A DNA stretch of 64,000 bases from Rotaria macrura (GCA_900239685.1 OENT01000574.1:32620-96619); one strand, 5' to 3'. Positions 47,801 through 62,579 are shown, numbered from the stretch's first letter. Numbers and translations: made by a program. Notes: generated from the sequence alone by a model not told the origin.

Positions 47801-50536
47801 TTTTTACTAGATGAAAAATCTAAAATTGAACAGGAATGTGCCGCATTTCAACATGCATCCGATATTCATGTATTAACTCAACGTATACAAGAATTGAACG
47901 ATCGTATTGAACGTATGTCATTATTAGGTGAACCACGTGAAAATTCGTTTATGAAATTCGAATTTCGACATAATCATGCATTACAAGATCTAGCACGTTC
48001 ATTGAATAGTGTCGGCCGCATACGCGTATCATCAACCTATCCACCATTGTGTCGAGCTAAAATTGAATCACCTGTAGCTAATCTTCAATGTGCTATACAC
48101 ATTGAAACAGTTGATTATAATGGTAATGTTCGTGTCGATGGAGGTGATCCTTTAACAGTTAATATTTGGGATTCATTTGGAAAACTGTGTGAATATGATT
48201 TATATGATAAACAAAGTGGATTCTATACAATAGTATTTCGACCGTTGATAAGTGGAAATCATAAAATTGACATAAGAATATTTGATCGTCCTATATCAGG
48301 TTCACCATTTATCGTCGATGTAACGAAACATAACAATCCATTGTGGTCATTCGGTATGGATGAAACGATTCTTTTGTTTTTAATATTGAAGTGTTTGTTT
48401 TCTTTGTCTTTTTGTCGTGCATTGAAGGTAAACGAGGTCGAGGTGAACATGAATTATCAATGCCGGTGAGTGTTATAGTCGATGACCGTAATGAACGAGA
48501 ACAAGTATACATATTGGATCCAGGAAATAGCCGAATTAAATGTCTGACTACTGATGGAAAATTTCTTGAACATCTAGGTAAGAATTTTAGCATCTTATGA
48601 ATGTTTTTCGTCTTGTGTATCTGCTGACGACTTGTATATGTGAATTGTGCGTTGAGTTTTAGCTTGAAATCATGAGAACATGCTCGATCGTGGTTAGGTA
48701 AGGTAAATGATTCATAGAGTTTTGAAATAAATCGAGAGAATATGATGTTAATCACAATCCATATTTATCGATCTACTGATTTTCTACAGCTATGTTCACA
48801 TGAACAAATATTTTCCATCGGTAATAATCATCTCTATAATTCGATAGTCATCCTAGTTCTTTGTAAACCTTATTCGAAAATATTTTTCTCGTTAAACATA
48901 ATTTGCTAAACATAACAAATCATAGTAATGAATCTTGTTCATATGACTGACTATACAACTTTTTCTATCGTTGAAATATAAAAATGATGAAGTAATAGAA
49001 TAAAACAACACCTTGTTATAAACCGGATGAGTCGTGACAAATCCAAACGAATTTCGATTGATTGTCTATTGTTTTCTTTGACATGCGTGTAATATCACAT
49101 GCAGTTCCTATGCATATTTGAATATGATTAAGAACTTTTCGGACTATCATTTTGTACTTTCAAGAAGAAATCACATCCAACTAACGCCTAAGATATATTG
49201 TAATCTGACTGAATCTACGATCTAAGTTCGATAGCGAATTTGTTTTTATTTGTGGAATACGAGTCCTTGATAAAATAGTACTCATCTTTACATATAAAAC
49301 TGTCAAAATACTCTCCGACTAACTAGATCTATGTCTAAGCAAAGTTATTAAGTGGAATTAGTTTTTTGGAAAATATTTTCATTAATATAATGTAAATTGA
49401 ACGCTAGAGAACTTTGAATGCCGATTCTTTAGTGGCCTTGTCTAACACCTCGTCAATTGAACATAAGCTCAAACTATGAATATATTACTCAGTGAAATTT
49501 CATCGTCAGAATAGAACTACGTAAGAAGTACAGTTGGGAACATAGAAAGTACACAGTTGAAAGTACTTCAATTTTTTTGTAGCAAAGATAAATTAGATTC
49601 AAACAAAACTTTCTTCATTTTTTCGATTATGTCATACTGATACTATCACTACTATTTTTCTTGTATTTCTAGGTACTGAATCAATTGTTGAACCAACAAG
49701 TACTGGTCTAGCATATCGTTCATCAACATCAACATTCTATTTACTTGATTGGAAAAGTAAAATCATAACTGAATTTGTCATTGGAAATTCTAATTCATTA
49801 ACAACAAACAATGATAGTAATCAAATTCATGTAAGTCATCAAATATCATGTTCATTATTCAATGAACCTGTTCAAATCGCTCTATTCGAACAACATCCAA
49901 ATTCATTATTGATTTGTGACAATAATACATTATTAATTATTGATAATCGTACAGGTGAATTAATAAATAAAATTGATACACGTTCATTAGGAATAAAAAC
50001 CATGAAAGCATTTACCATCGGTTTACAAGATGAAATTATAATAAGTGATCATCGTATTCATATATTATCGTACGATGGGAAATATATACGACAAATCTCA
50101 TCTGTAAATCAACAACAAATTGTCGACGTTGATATACATATAACACATGAACCACCTGATCTGATTGCATCACATCATAAGCAATCTTCAACCATTCATC
50201 AACATACAAAATCTGTGAATAATCACGTAATCAAAGGAGGTAAAGAAACAATATAATATTTCTATTGTTCTCTGGTTTCATTCATTCATTATTGTGCTCT
50301 TAGGATTTTATACAGCACTATGTGTAGATAAGAATGGTCTCCTACTAGCTGGTAAATGTGAGAAAGATGGCTATGCACATATAGAAATTTATGATAATCA
50401 AGGTCATTTGTTACGTATTATCGATTCTTATAATCAACGCTTACGACGTCCATGTTCATTAGCAACAACACAGGATGGATGTGTACTTTGTGTTGATTTA
50501 ACAACAGATTCAGTACGAAAATATCGATATGCTTAA
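44870..50536 (+). CDS. TRIM-NHL protein (RING, B-box, coiled coil, filamin, NHL), 9 exons
   Basis: Probable E3 ubiquitin ligase of the TRIM2/TRIM3/LIN-41 class (C-VII). Exons: 44870-45071, 45129-45164, 45228-45476, 47479-47556, 47611-47745, 47811-48353, 48428-48577, 49673-50239, 50304-50536 (2193 nt, 730 aa). The RING begins CSTC (C23, C26), has LPCSHTVCRQC and closes with CPICRE encoded across the exon 1-2 junction. The B-box starts at about 109 (CDSH...CETC...CQLC...H). A coiled coil follows (about 165-300), then a filamin/ABP280 repeat (about 315-410, with SFGKLCEYDL and SGSPFIVDV). NHL-type beta-propeller repeats fill 415-730 (for example VYILDPGNSRIKCL near the start and GCVLCVDLTTDSVRKY at the end). 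Introns 3 and 7 are 2.0 and 1.1 kb. I cannot separate TRIM2, TRIM3 and TRIM71 orthology by eye. Confidence 0.93.
45477..47478 (+). other. Long TRIM-NHL intron 3
   Basis: A 2-kb intron (GTAAGT...CATAG) with no recognised gene. It contains a perfect 12-bp-arm hairpin at 46366-46394. Confidence 0.7.
46366..46394. repeat. 12-bp perfect hairpin in TRIM-NHL intron 3
   Basis: Arms ATAATAGAAGAT and ATCTTCTATTAT are exact reverse complements around the loop CTCGA. The stem is too short for a typical pre-miRNA. Confidence 0.8.
48578..49672 (+). other. Long TRIM-NHL intron 7
   Basis: A 1.1-kb AT-rich intron between GTAAGA and TTCTAG. No embedded gene or repeat was recognised. Confidence 0.65.
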
Positions 50537-53500
50537 AGTTTTCTTTTTCTTTCCTCAGGCTTTGTTTTATGTTTACGTACATATATAAATATATATGCTT
50601 CTGTGTATGCGTGTTGTGTGTGTGTGTGTGTCAGATAGAGAAACCTTTCCTTTATTTGTGCGTTAAGTTTGGTTCTATAAAGCGAACTAAAAGAAATACA
50701 TGAATCGAAATCTGCCAATGAAAATCGAAAATCTTTTAAAATGTAACCGTGTTTTTGTTTATAGAACCACAAAAAATCAAAAGATAAGCCGAGATTTTTA
50801 ACTGACATTGAGACTTATTTATACCTGAATCTCAACTACAACAGTACGTCCGATAGAATTGAAACCTTGAACAAATATGTAACGTATGCATAGTTTTCAG
50901 TAGAATTTAGAAAATATTACTAGTGATACACTCAGAAATGTTTCGTTCGGTCGTGATAGATTGTTTTCTTTGTATTATCGAAATCTACTTCTAGGATTAT
51001 GGTTCTATTAAAGCGTCTTCCGCATATAGTTTTTGTAACTGAAAAACAGATAAGCTCAGTATGTTGTTGTCTCTCAGGGATTTAAAAAAAAAGAGTAGAA
51101 ATTCATTCCGGGTAAACTTTAAACGTCGGCCAAAAAGCTTCCATCAATTTTATATCCTTCAAGTTTTAGATGAAATACAGATAAAACTTTACTCATAGTT
51201 TTACATAAATTGTTGACATGTATTATCAATAAATGAACGTATGAGGGTAGTAGTAATAAGTTAACTATAGCAATGTTGAGAAGATATTTTGTTGATGGTG
51301 TACAAGACGCATTAAACTAGAGAAGTAAAATAGAATCGACTTAGATGTCTTGAAGTCAAGTGCATTTTATAAGAAAACAAATTAGAATAGAAGATCTCTT
51401 GGTAGAGGCAGATTTTGATTCACATTGATTTTTTAGTTGATTTTCATAGGATTTGTTAATCTATGTATATTCGTTTATTGTTATTTGTATAAAGTGCCGT
51501 CAACGTTCTTTTTTCTCTCTTTCTCTTTCTTGTATATATATTTTTTTTCTTTCATTATTCATGTTCTTCGTTGAGAAAATTCTTATATAAATGAACACGA
51601 GAGATAGATTCTTCTGGTAATATCAGTAAAAATAAAGATTTTTTATGAATAATATGCTTTGAACAATCATTTATTTACATTGAAATTCAAAATAGTACGT
51701 TGCATGAGAATCATTCAACGAATTCATTAACAATCGACCAAGAATGAAAATGTATTTCGAACGAAATCACAAGTTAAACATATGAGATTTTTGTTTACAG
51801 AAACATACTGTATGTAATTTGAAGTTCAGATTTTCGTAATCTTTTCTTCTGATCTAAAAACAAAAGGTCGAATGTAACAGAAGTCAAGCAAAGATGAAAA
51901 ACGACAGATTGTCTTGCCACAATACATGTACTAAGGGAAACAACACCTGCAAAAATATCAACATGACGTACGATGTTGATTTGTCACAGTCAACATGAGA
52001 AATTTCAATTGATCAACTTACTATTTTGTAAAAATAAAAAATATCGATATCATTGATTTTATGAACATGTGTAAATATACATGTAGACATGTTTTGGAAT
52101 ATGATCGATGTGTACCAGAGGTTTATTTGTCAGTTGAATGAATGATTAGAATAACACGAGTAATGTTAAATTATAAAAAATTGACAAGCGAATAGTAACA
52201 AGACAAATTAAAAAGAAACGAGTAGAACGCCTATAGAAAACAGTCTGTTTGAAATGCATAAATAAATAAGATGGATCGCTTCTTTTCGAAAAACTACTAG
52301 AATTCGTTACAGAATTTTATGGCCTACGTCTTGTTTTGTCATAGTCTAATATGGTTGAAGAGAACATGTGAGTGCCATATTAACCCCCAGAGTGGCTGTT
52401 GGAGGTAAAATTTTAACTGTAATGTATACTAATTAATGGTGAGAAATACTTAGCCGATTCTTGTAAGATTATTAAATCGAATACATTTGAAGACTATTCA
52501 ATGTATTATGTGTTGAATAGTTATATAATTTCTTTGAATTCTTTTAATTTCAATATATATTATTCACATTAGCCTTGAACAGTGTCAGCTTGCTGAATAG
52601 ATTTCTTTCATCTCAGATCACAAAAGATAACTTTGTATCTGATTTCATCCTAAAATAGACGTTGATTGTTTCTTTCATATGTAACCAAATGTTGCAGTTA
52701 AAATTTATTTTTCAAGATCTAACTATATTTAGTATGTGAACAGTACATTGAATAAAAACAAATCGATTGCTTTTATCACATCGTTTGATGTTGAATGTAA
52801 TTGTAACCATGACGTATGGATGATTAACAACGATTAAAGTCTGAAAATGATGCAAATGTTTCTATGAAATTTCTTGAATAAGACTCAAAATAAGAATTAG
52901 AAATAGTATGTAAAGTAGTTGGAGCAAAATTTGTCATACCATACATTGTCTTCTAAAATATACTGAAACCATGATGATGATCTTGACTGTTATCCCTATC
53001 ATGACTGTACGAATATTTTCTCTAGATAAATAGTATTTCATACATCAAGAGTTTTATGTACAAAATAAAAGATTTTCTGAACAATAAATGATTAATATTG
53101 TTCTATGTTTCTCACGATTTTCTTTTTGTTTTGATTTTAGTTGCTGTTCATCTAGACACACGTCTTCGTAGTTAACAAAGATTTTAATTTCTACTAGAGA
53201 ATCGAATTGATCTTTCACAATCTCCGAAATATGATTTGCCCTTTCAACAACATGCAGAATGAAATAAGAGATTCTATTTGAAACTTGTAAATTTCACACT
53301 GAGATCAATGTATCATAGCTGTAGACCGATAGCGTAAAATTAGAAATTTCTCTTTAACGAATTCATTGAGTCTTTTCAGATACAAGTCATTTGACTGAGT
53401 CGATTCTCGACAGAAACCAATATCGATTAAAGATGCGATAAAATATGTATTGGCTAAAATCATTTAATTCATCTGAAAAAAATTCCCTTGACAGTTCATA

Positions 53501-56191
53501 GATGTCAAAATTGAAATTTCTGCTCATTCACCAATGACATCAAGTTTCACCTCATTTTGTATTGATAAGACACTTCGAAATAATTTTGTCACATAAGTTC
53601 ATCACATGAAATACTCCATACAAGGACACTTGCTCTACTGAATGTACTTGAAGTCTCAACTTTTATTAGTGCAGTCACATGCGGCTGAAGTGTAGAATTG
53701 ACGTATCTAACATTAAGTAGAATAATACTCGACGATTGATAATCTAGTTACTATGGTCTGAAATGGAGAGAAGAACATGTATGTGAATTGGAAAAAATTT
53801 GACTTAAAATTAGCGATTCCTATGTTTCTTTGAATTTCTTATGTAAGATATATTAAAATTCAAAGGTTTGATACATTTTATTGAGACTAAAACGTTATTA
53901 TTATGTATTCGATAAAAATAATATCTGTCTCGAAAATTACTTGTTCATTTCTAGTCAATTTAATACTTATCAAGATATAAAATTTTTCGAAATAAAATTC
54001 TTTACAAGTGTCATTTCTCTATCAATCATTAACTCATCACTTCAGACACTATATGCATGACTTTCTGATAAAGCTATTTATGGAAGCGTAGATCTACTAT
54101 CTTGTTAAATAACCATTAATCATCGACAAGAAAAACAAATATCCTTTGAGACCACCTCAGAAATTCTATCAGCAATTTCAGTTGGAAAAACATTTCCGGA
54201 CGAAAGATGTAATTAACTTGCTATCTTAATATATTATCAATGTTGATCAGTAAGTACTTTTTCTTATCTTCTAGCTAATATAACGTCAAAATTATCAAGT
54301 GTTTCCTATTGACAGAAAGAATAAGTCTTTCTGTTTTTAAAGTTTATTGTTGTTTCAAGAAAAAAAACCCGAAATTTACACATGTTTATGCAAAAACAAC
54401 GAGAACATATGCTATATAGCATATATATCTCGCATACGTACAAATGCGCGACATCTATGAATAGAAGAGCATGATATACAGATTGGTTTTACTGAACGAT
54501 CTAACGATCTATCCATTCGGAAGACATAAATATTCTATGACTCATCTGATTTGCTTCTTTTCTTAGAACCGGAAATAATCATTTTGATCCCACGTATTGT
54601 TCTGTTTATTATGACTTTATTGTGATTAAAACCTTGTTAATTATTTTAGAATGCTTTTTGAAATGATTTCATTTGAAAATTAACACGCGAATATAAATTA
54701 CAGAAATAATTTAAATGATAGAAAATTGATTTTAATTCTCAAAAAGAAACTTATATATATATATATAATGCATAAATCATCGAATGCATCAACAGGAAAA
54801 ATTCAAAAGAATCGTTCGGTAAGTTGATTATTTCTTATTGTTGTTGTTCTGACTAGGGAAGAGAGAAGCAAAAACGATTCAAGGTTCTCTTTCGTCTTCT
54901 TCCTCCCCTTCATCTTTCACCTTTTTTTAACGAGTATTACTCATCCTGTAAAATATGATCTTATGCCAATATTGATTAGAATCCATTCGTTTTTATCACT
55001 ATTTAGAGTAATCATGAAAAAAAAACGGTTAAGAAACCTATGGTGAAAGTATATACTATGGCGTTTATTGAATACGTCTTTATCAATGAAGAATGTATTT
55101 TCAGTAAATATTTTGAGTTATTGAATACTAAACTATTTTCATGTACAAGAAGAATTTCTTCTTTTATTCAAAAATCGAATCCTACAATTTGTATTGAGTC
55201 ATCTCAACATTAACCCGAGAAAAGAGAAATTCATAATCATTGAAAGATGTGTGCATCATCGTTCAATGAAACATATTCTAATAATTATTCAAGTTAAACT
55301 ACAAAGTAGAAATAATCTTGTTCTGAAAGAAAATTATTTCGCAATTAGAGTTTGAGTTTCTCAGATGATTATCATGCGTAAGTTTCCCCTGAAGAAAACA
55401 TACAGATTTTACCAAAAATCTGTTCGCAACTTAGATTCATCAATTATTTAATCGTCTATGTCTGTTTAATAAAATTTATAAGTTTTTAAAGCTTAAAATT
55501 TTTATAAACATGGTAAAATTGACATAAATTCATTAATAAAAAAAACAGAACGCACGTCCCGCATACTTTTTATAAATTGCAAACTATTTTAAAATTCAAG
55601 CAATAATAACAGATGTAGCTATGTGTTCCTAGTCGTATTTCTATCTCTATCAGTATATAGGTTTCTCCTTTGTTTTACCAACGACGTAATGCCTCTCTTT
55701 CTCTCTGTATATGTATACAATGATAGTATCCACGACGAGTCAATCCTATAGATGATGAAAACAAAAATAGAACGCCCATAGAACAACAGAAGAGATGAAA
55801 AATACATGGCGCATGACTGACAACAACAGAAACAAACAAGAATATAAGAGTATATTCGTCATCGTACAGATAAAGAGTAAAAATCACCGTGATTACATCT
55901 GAAAAAGATACAGATCATAACGACATTTAATCACAAACAGTTTTCTATTTTACTATTTTCAAATAAAACAGTAGCAAACGTTTTATGGACTTACTCAGCT
56001 GCGCCCTTCAACGTATTGTATCTGTGTACACAGATATATATATATATAGATAGACAGATATAAACGGTCCTTTTTTTGTGTAAGAGAAGCCATACGAAAG
56101 AACGAAAAAAAATATTTTCTTTCTTTACACCCACTACTTTCATCATTTGAAAGAGAACATCAGATCATAAGATGACATATTCATCTCAATA
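50537..56191. other. Intergenic stretch, nothing recognised
   Basis: 5.65 kb between TRIM-NHL and the ORP gene, both plus strand. It includes GT/TG simple sequence near 50613-50632 and TA runs near 54750-54766 and 56034-56048. Minus-strand frames of 60-90 codons at 50533-50808 and 55619-55887 lack family features. The last part should hold the ORP promoter. Confidence 0.6.
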
Positions 56192-59100
56192 ATGAGTACC
56201 GAAAAACGTAAAAAAACCTTTCAACTAAAGACTTTTGACAACATTATAAAAAAAGATACTAATTACGAAATGAATCTATTTTCAAAAAATCGTCGAACAA
56301 AATTACCGAATTTATTAACGGCAAATACACAATACATTAACAAAGCAACTAATGGTCAAGATCAAGTGAGAGAGATTGATCATGACGACTACTTATTATT
56401 CACGGATTACTTTGTTTTTCTATAAGACAAAGAATAAAAAAACAAAAATATTTCTTTCTATGTATTGATTTAGGTTAATACAGATTCTGATAACGGTGAC
56501 GATTCAGAGGAGGATGGCGCAAGTGGAATCAACGATAAATCGGTAACAGTCACTAACCAAAAACGACAAAAACAACGAAAGGTTAGTGAAATATTTTCAT
56601 TTGAAATTCAAAACGAAACAATCTTTGAAACTATATTTAGACGTACGCATCAGAATTATTACCCATGAAATCCGGCGATGGTCCATCAAAGACTATGATT
56701 ACATTATCAAATTATTTAATGAAAAAACGTAAATGGCCATATCGAGGATGGCATAAGCGTTTTTTCGTTCTACAAAATGGTTATCTAATATATGGTAAAT
56801 CCGAACAAGAAGTAAGTTACGAAGAAAAATTTCAAATATCGAATGAAATCATTTGGTTTTCATTTGACGAGGAATCATCTTATTAACAGTTCTTTAAATG
56901 ATTTGTGGATTATAGAAAAATAGTCAAACACCATTCTTAACCACAGTATATTGTTTTATACGCCGTAGTTTTCGAAACTAGCTGTTTTCAAAATTTTATT
57001 AGAGGAAATTCGAAAAATTTATTTTCCGACATTTTATTCGAACTTTCAACTATACATAGAGATATGCAAGTTTTCATTCAATAAACAAATTGCTGGCATG
57101 TTTTTATTTTCTTTTTTTTTTCCTCAAGATAAAACGCGGTCGATACAATGGTAGATGTGATATTGGTTTATGTATCGTTACATTTATACGTGAACTACAA
57201 CGAATTAATATTGATGAAACTAATTCTGTTTATCATATTCGAATTAAAGATAAGAATACGTTCGAACAATGGCTAGAACAAATAGCCATCCATCGAAATA
57301 ACCGACAAAAAACACTTGAAGAGCAGAGTCCATTAGTTAAAAATTTAAATGCAGCAAATGAATCGAAAAAAGAAACAGATGATAATCATTCATCACGCAT
57401 TAATTGTGCCATAGAATCAACAGATCGACTATTTTACAATGGTAAAATATTAAAATTCTCATGATAAATAAAAGAAATATTTTATTTTCAATCAAATAGA
57501 TTTTGCTGAGATTCAAGTAGAACTTAGCAGTCTATCGGATATTCTTGAACAAATTAAGACAAGTACAGCAACAACAACACCAAGTTTATCTTCAAGATCG
57601 ATGGTAAAATTTTTATAAATTCTCTTTTTACAATCAGTTACCAATTGTCTTCATTGTTGTTGTCAAGGATGGCGGTAAAACAAGTAGTGGTCATACACCA
57701 TCGACTAGTATAAGTAGCATGACATCTTTTAATTTACTCGATGCACAACGACAAGATTATTTTGATATATCAAAAAAAGGTTATTTTCGATATCATATCA
57801 ATCATATATGTATATATTGTATTCTATTTTATTTTAGTTTTTGACAATCTCAATAATCTTTACAAGCGTCTATCTGTTCTAGCTTTAGAACAGCAACAAC
57901 AATTGGTAAATTAACATGAATAAAAGAAAAAGGGTAGAAAATTGTGAAGAAGTAAATTGTAAAACAATGTTTTAGATCAATACGGCAACTGCAGGAACTA
58001 CGAATACTCTTCAATCAATATCATCGACATCGACGACTATGTCTCGACATGAATCTATTTTTTATGATGCTCCGGAAGCTCTCAGTGTTCTCTTATTGAA
58101 CGAAGATAAAGATGAAATCGAGAAAATGGTCAGTGATTGAATCGACTTTGCTATTTTCCTTTTTATAAGGTTGTATCGATCTCATTGTCGAAAATTAGTA
58201 TTAAATTCAGATAAAATGCATTTCGTCGATGCCAATGGATGGTGGATATTTTTCTTGAAAAACAAAACTGTTTCACAATTTCTAGTACAGTGTTGTGACG
58301 AAAATATTTGTTGAACTCTTTCCGTGATTATTATGAAACTCATTGTTGATGACAACGATTGATGAAGTTAGTTGTTTATTGTCAATGATTGAGATTTCGT
58401 CCCTCAAACGGAAAGTAATGAACGTAGGCGGAAAGAACTCCTAATACGTCTCTTGAGTATTATTCTAGAAAATAATCAGACAGCCACACTCATTTCGTGT
58501 CAAAATATTACGACTGTAAAATTTTGAATTAATTTATCTTTCACTGAATGCTCATAGTCGTAGTTGTCAACAACATGGTGACCATGACCTCTGATGGGAA
58601 AACAAAACACGAAGATGATTTATAAGAATGAAAAATTGTTGCTGTATGCATGAAATGTCTTTTTTTATATTTACAATCGACAAATTATTGTTCGGAATAA
58701 TCATGTTAAATCTTTGACATCTTTCTTATCAAGTGACAGATTCTACCCACTCGTGAAAAAGATTTGCAGCCTACTGAACATATATTGTTCTTGTTAAAAT
58801 ATGTTTCTCGCTATTCAAGTAGCTAACGAAACGTAGTCGTTTTCGAATGTTCACAAATCATTTGGTGTCTATCGATTCGACTAACGAATGATTGGTCCAT
58901 TGAATGAATTTCATTGACGGTCATCTGAACAATAAATAGTTCAATAATAATTGTCTTCAATTTGTTTCATAATTCTCTTGAACATGAATGAAGAATTATT
59001 TAAGAAACTTAAATACGAACGTATGCAGAAGTATCATACTCAAAATAGTCTTTTGATCTTGTTAACTTCAGCAAATACGTAGAGTTAATCATTAATTACA

Positions 59101-62100
59101 TATATATATATATATATGTAATGTTGCGTCATTTTTATCATCAATAAAAATTGATCGATGTACAAAGACGAATCATTTTAATGTATTGCAAACAGAAAAT
59201 TACTCACATCGAATAGTTTGTGATGTTTTTTTAAAAATCTGATTAGAACATCGTGTGGGATAATCAGTTCAACATCTCATCCTATTGTATTGTCTGTTAT
59301 GCATGCATATCTTTCCATACTTCAGTCATACAAGTTCATGTTCTACATTTGGTAACCAGTAGATTTTAGAATGATTCAAATCGCATAGACCATCTCTATC
59401 CTATAGGAGAATTGATATGAAAAAGAGAACAATTGTATACAGAATGGATATGTATGAAGTTAATATTCTTCATGAATACAGCGTTTTATATCCGAACTCG
59501 TGGGATAGATTTCTGAGGCTCAATATTAGAATTGTTTTTTTGTCCTAAATTAACGCTTTCGTGACACGAAATCAAATTTCAGCAACGTCTCAAATCATTG
59601 ACTAACATAGCGTTTGATCCTTGTTCATAAAACAAAGTTCGCTGATTATATCAGAAGAAACAGGAAGTTTTAGTTAACGTTCGTCAACAGAATGTCATCG
59701 ATCTGAATTTTCATGCTCTTTCTTGTGTTCCGATGCTTTAGAAGTTTTTGTCAGCTTATAATTTCTTCTTTTTTGTTTCTAGTCTGACTTTGAATCATCA
59801 AGTTGTGGAGATGATGAAAGTCATGCAGGTGATATTTCTCACATATCCACCATCCCACCTCAATTAAGTATGTCTAGATTTTCTTAAATTACATTAATTA
59901 CTATTTATATTATTAATTTTATTACTTTTACAGAACCACCTGAAATTAAATGGCGTCGATCATCATTACCGGCCTATGCACCGGATGCGTCGAATATTGG
60001 CCTATGGAATATCATGCGTAAAGCAATCGGAAAAGATTTATCTCGTGTAGCTATGCCTGTTATATTAAATGAACCGTTAGGTTTATTGCAAAAATTATGT
60101 GAAGAAATGGAATATTCAGATTTACTTGATCGTGCATCTCAAACCGATGATGGTTATTTACGTCTTGTTTATGTTGCAGCTTTTATTGTATCGACATATT
60201 CATCGAATTATTATCGAACTGGAAGAAAAAATTTCAATCCGTTATTAGGTGAAACCTATGAATGCATACGAGAAGATAAAGGATGGAAATTTCTCGCTGA
60301 ACAAGTAATTATTTGATTTTGTCATGTATTTTTAGACAGTCAAATTTGTTTCTTTTCTTATACATTAAGATCAGTCATCACCCACCGATCAGTGTTGCAA
60401 CTTGTATTTCACCAAATTTTATATTTTCTCAAAGTAAGAAAATTCAAATTAATAAAATTAAATCTTTTAAAGACTTAATCACCGATTGAGAATGGAAACA
60501 AAAAAATCTCGATGTATCGTGTTGTAGAATAAGTTCAGACGTATCAGATGGTGTATAAAAAAGAGTCTGTTTCTTTCATATATCGAAGGAGCTTGAGTTA
60601 ATTCACGAATGGAGACACTAATATGCACTCAAAAAGGGATTTTGTGAGTCTTGTCATCAATCGAACGTGTCGATAATGAAATCTTTTTTCCAGAGATTTT
60701 CACAAGTTCTAAACTTCTAAGCTTAGCATTTCTGATCATGGGATTGTCGCTTAGGAAGAAAAATGATGATGTTTTTCAATGATTTACTAGTTTTTCATAC
60801 TCGGTTGATCTGATTTTCCTCTACATTGACAACCCTAGAAATTACGAGGAAATAGTAAAACGTTTTCGAAAGTTGTCTATTCCGATAAAAGTGACATGCC
60901 ATTTTGTAGTAGTATTCTATTTGAAAATAGCATTCCGATGAGGGTGCGGATGTGTGTACGGAGACATCGTCATAACCAATGAATTCCTAATAAATAAATC
61001 CTATGGAAAAAAAAAGAGAATTCCCGGTAGTTTACTCATTCTACAACATCAATTATTTAATTGCAAAATTCTGAATAGTTGACTTGATTTCATAGAATTT
61101 GTTTTTATTGATTGAACGAATTCATTTCTTTCGTGTATTTAGAATTACAAGCTAAAGTGAAGTTTTGGGGCAAATCAATGGGTAAATGATTTCGTTTGAA
61201 TTCAATTAACAGCCTCACACTGTTTTTCTTTCATTCAGAAATACTTCCCGAATCACTGAATAGATTAATAATACCAAAATACAATGAAATCATAACGTGG
61301 AATAAATGTACAATGTGCATACATAATGTTCTTTCACCAGAACGATGGATTGATCATTATGGTGATGTTCTTGTTGAAAGTTCGTTTGGTAGTAAAGCTC
61401 GAATCAGTTTCATTCAGGTTCTAGTTTCATATTTATATGATTGATGAAAATGAAAACAACGAACTAATTTTCATTTTAGAGTGACTATCGAACACGTTTG
61501 AATAATGTCGCTGGTGATATTATAGAAGCTACAGGAAAAGTAGTACATAAAATATTTGGTCATTGGCACGAGAATGTTTTCTGTGGAAATGATCAAACCG
61601 CTAAATGTATATGGCGACAAAGTATGTTGAATGTATCAATGGAGAATATTATTCATAAATCAATTGAAATCAAACTGTTTTCGTTTTGATTTCATGGAAA
61701 CAATAGAAATCGAATTAAAATCAATTTCATAGATAATTTCAATAATCTTTTGATCGTCAACATATTTTGTAGTGAGAAAGTGAACATTGATCAAATTTTC
61801 ATGCATTCTTATTTTGGGGCTAAAACTTTAATAATATCCTAAAGATTATTGTGATAATCATCTATGGATGAAATTTAATGAATTGTTTTTTCATAAAATA
61901 TTTCAATCTAATTTGAGCCCCAGCAGGTTTTTCATCTAGCCATAAGCTCTCGTATTAATTTTCTAGTCTGTACTTAATTTTCCTGTTCGTCTATTCTAGG
62001 TTAAAGTCGTAGACCATGAGTTTTAGTATTTGAATAGAAAAAAAACGTAAAAACATATAGGAGTCGATATCGAGTATAACTAGTTGCTAAATATCTACGA

Positions 62101-62579
62101 TTTATACTATGATATGTCATGTGTGGTGTTCAATTGTGTTACTTTGTTTGTATTATGTTGAATAATTTAGGTGCTGTACCGGAAAATTCTAAACAATATT
62201 ACGGTTTTACTCGATTTGCTATTGAATTGAATGAACTCGATGATGATCTTCGAAAACAATTACCGCCGACTGATACCCGTTTTCGACCTGATCAACGGTT
62301 GGTTGAAATGATTTGTGTAGTTCGTTTTAATACGATTCAATAATCATTTATCTCTCTATGTCTAGTTTACTCGAAGCTGGTCAAGTTGAAACAGCTGAAA
62401 AAGAAAAAGCTCGTATTGAACAGGCACAACGAGAACGCTCTGTCGTTGGTCTCTTATCAAGATGGTTCAAGCGAGATGGTGATTCTTATGCTCTTATTCG
62501 TGATGAAGATCCACAAAATAATTATTGGAAAAAACGTGAAGAAAATTGGTCTGGTGTCGAATTTACCGGCCTATGGTAG
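56192..62579 (+). CDS. Oxysterol-binding protein-related protein, ORP3/6/7 type, 16 exons
   Basis: A lipid-transfer protein at membrane contact sites. Exons: 56192-56365, 56474-56581, 56641-56811, 57129-57441, 57500-57603, 57668-57779, 57838-57905, 57976-58128, 59783-59867, 59934-60304, 60370-60433, 61143-61181, 61239-61417, 61480-61621, 62171-62297, 62366-62579 (2424 nt, 807 aa). The PH domain (about 113-212) begins [20 protein letters not shown], matching the ORP3/6/7 subfamily. An FFAT-like motif (IFYDAPE, about 378-384) lies between the PH and ORD domains and would bind ER protein VAP. The ORD starts near 430 and carries the family signature EQISHHPP (552-559), split by an intron, and LLGETYE. 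The C-terminus [13 protein letters not shown] is soluble with no membrane anchor. Intron 8 is 1.65 kb; many others are about 50-65 nt. The subfamily assignment rests mainly on the PH segment. Confidence 0.93.
58129..59782 (+). other. Long ORP intron 8
   Basis: A 1.65-kb intron (GTCAGT...TTCTAG) just after the FFAT-encoding exon. It holds a TA run near 59099-59117 and no recognised gene. Confidence 0.65.

Noticed and set aside
48309..48755. 148-codon minus-strand frame over TRIM-NHL
   Set aside because: Shadow crossing the exon-intron boundaries of the TRIM-NHL gene; no family features.
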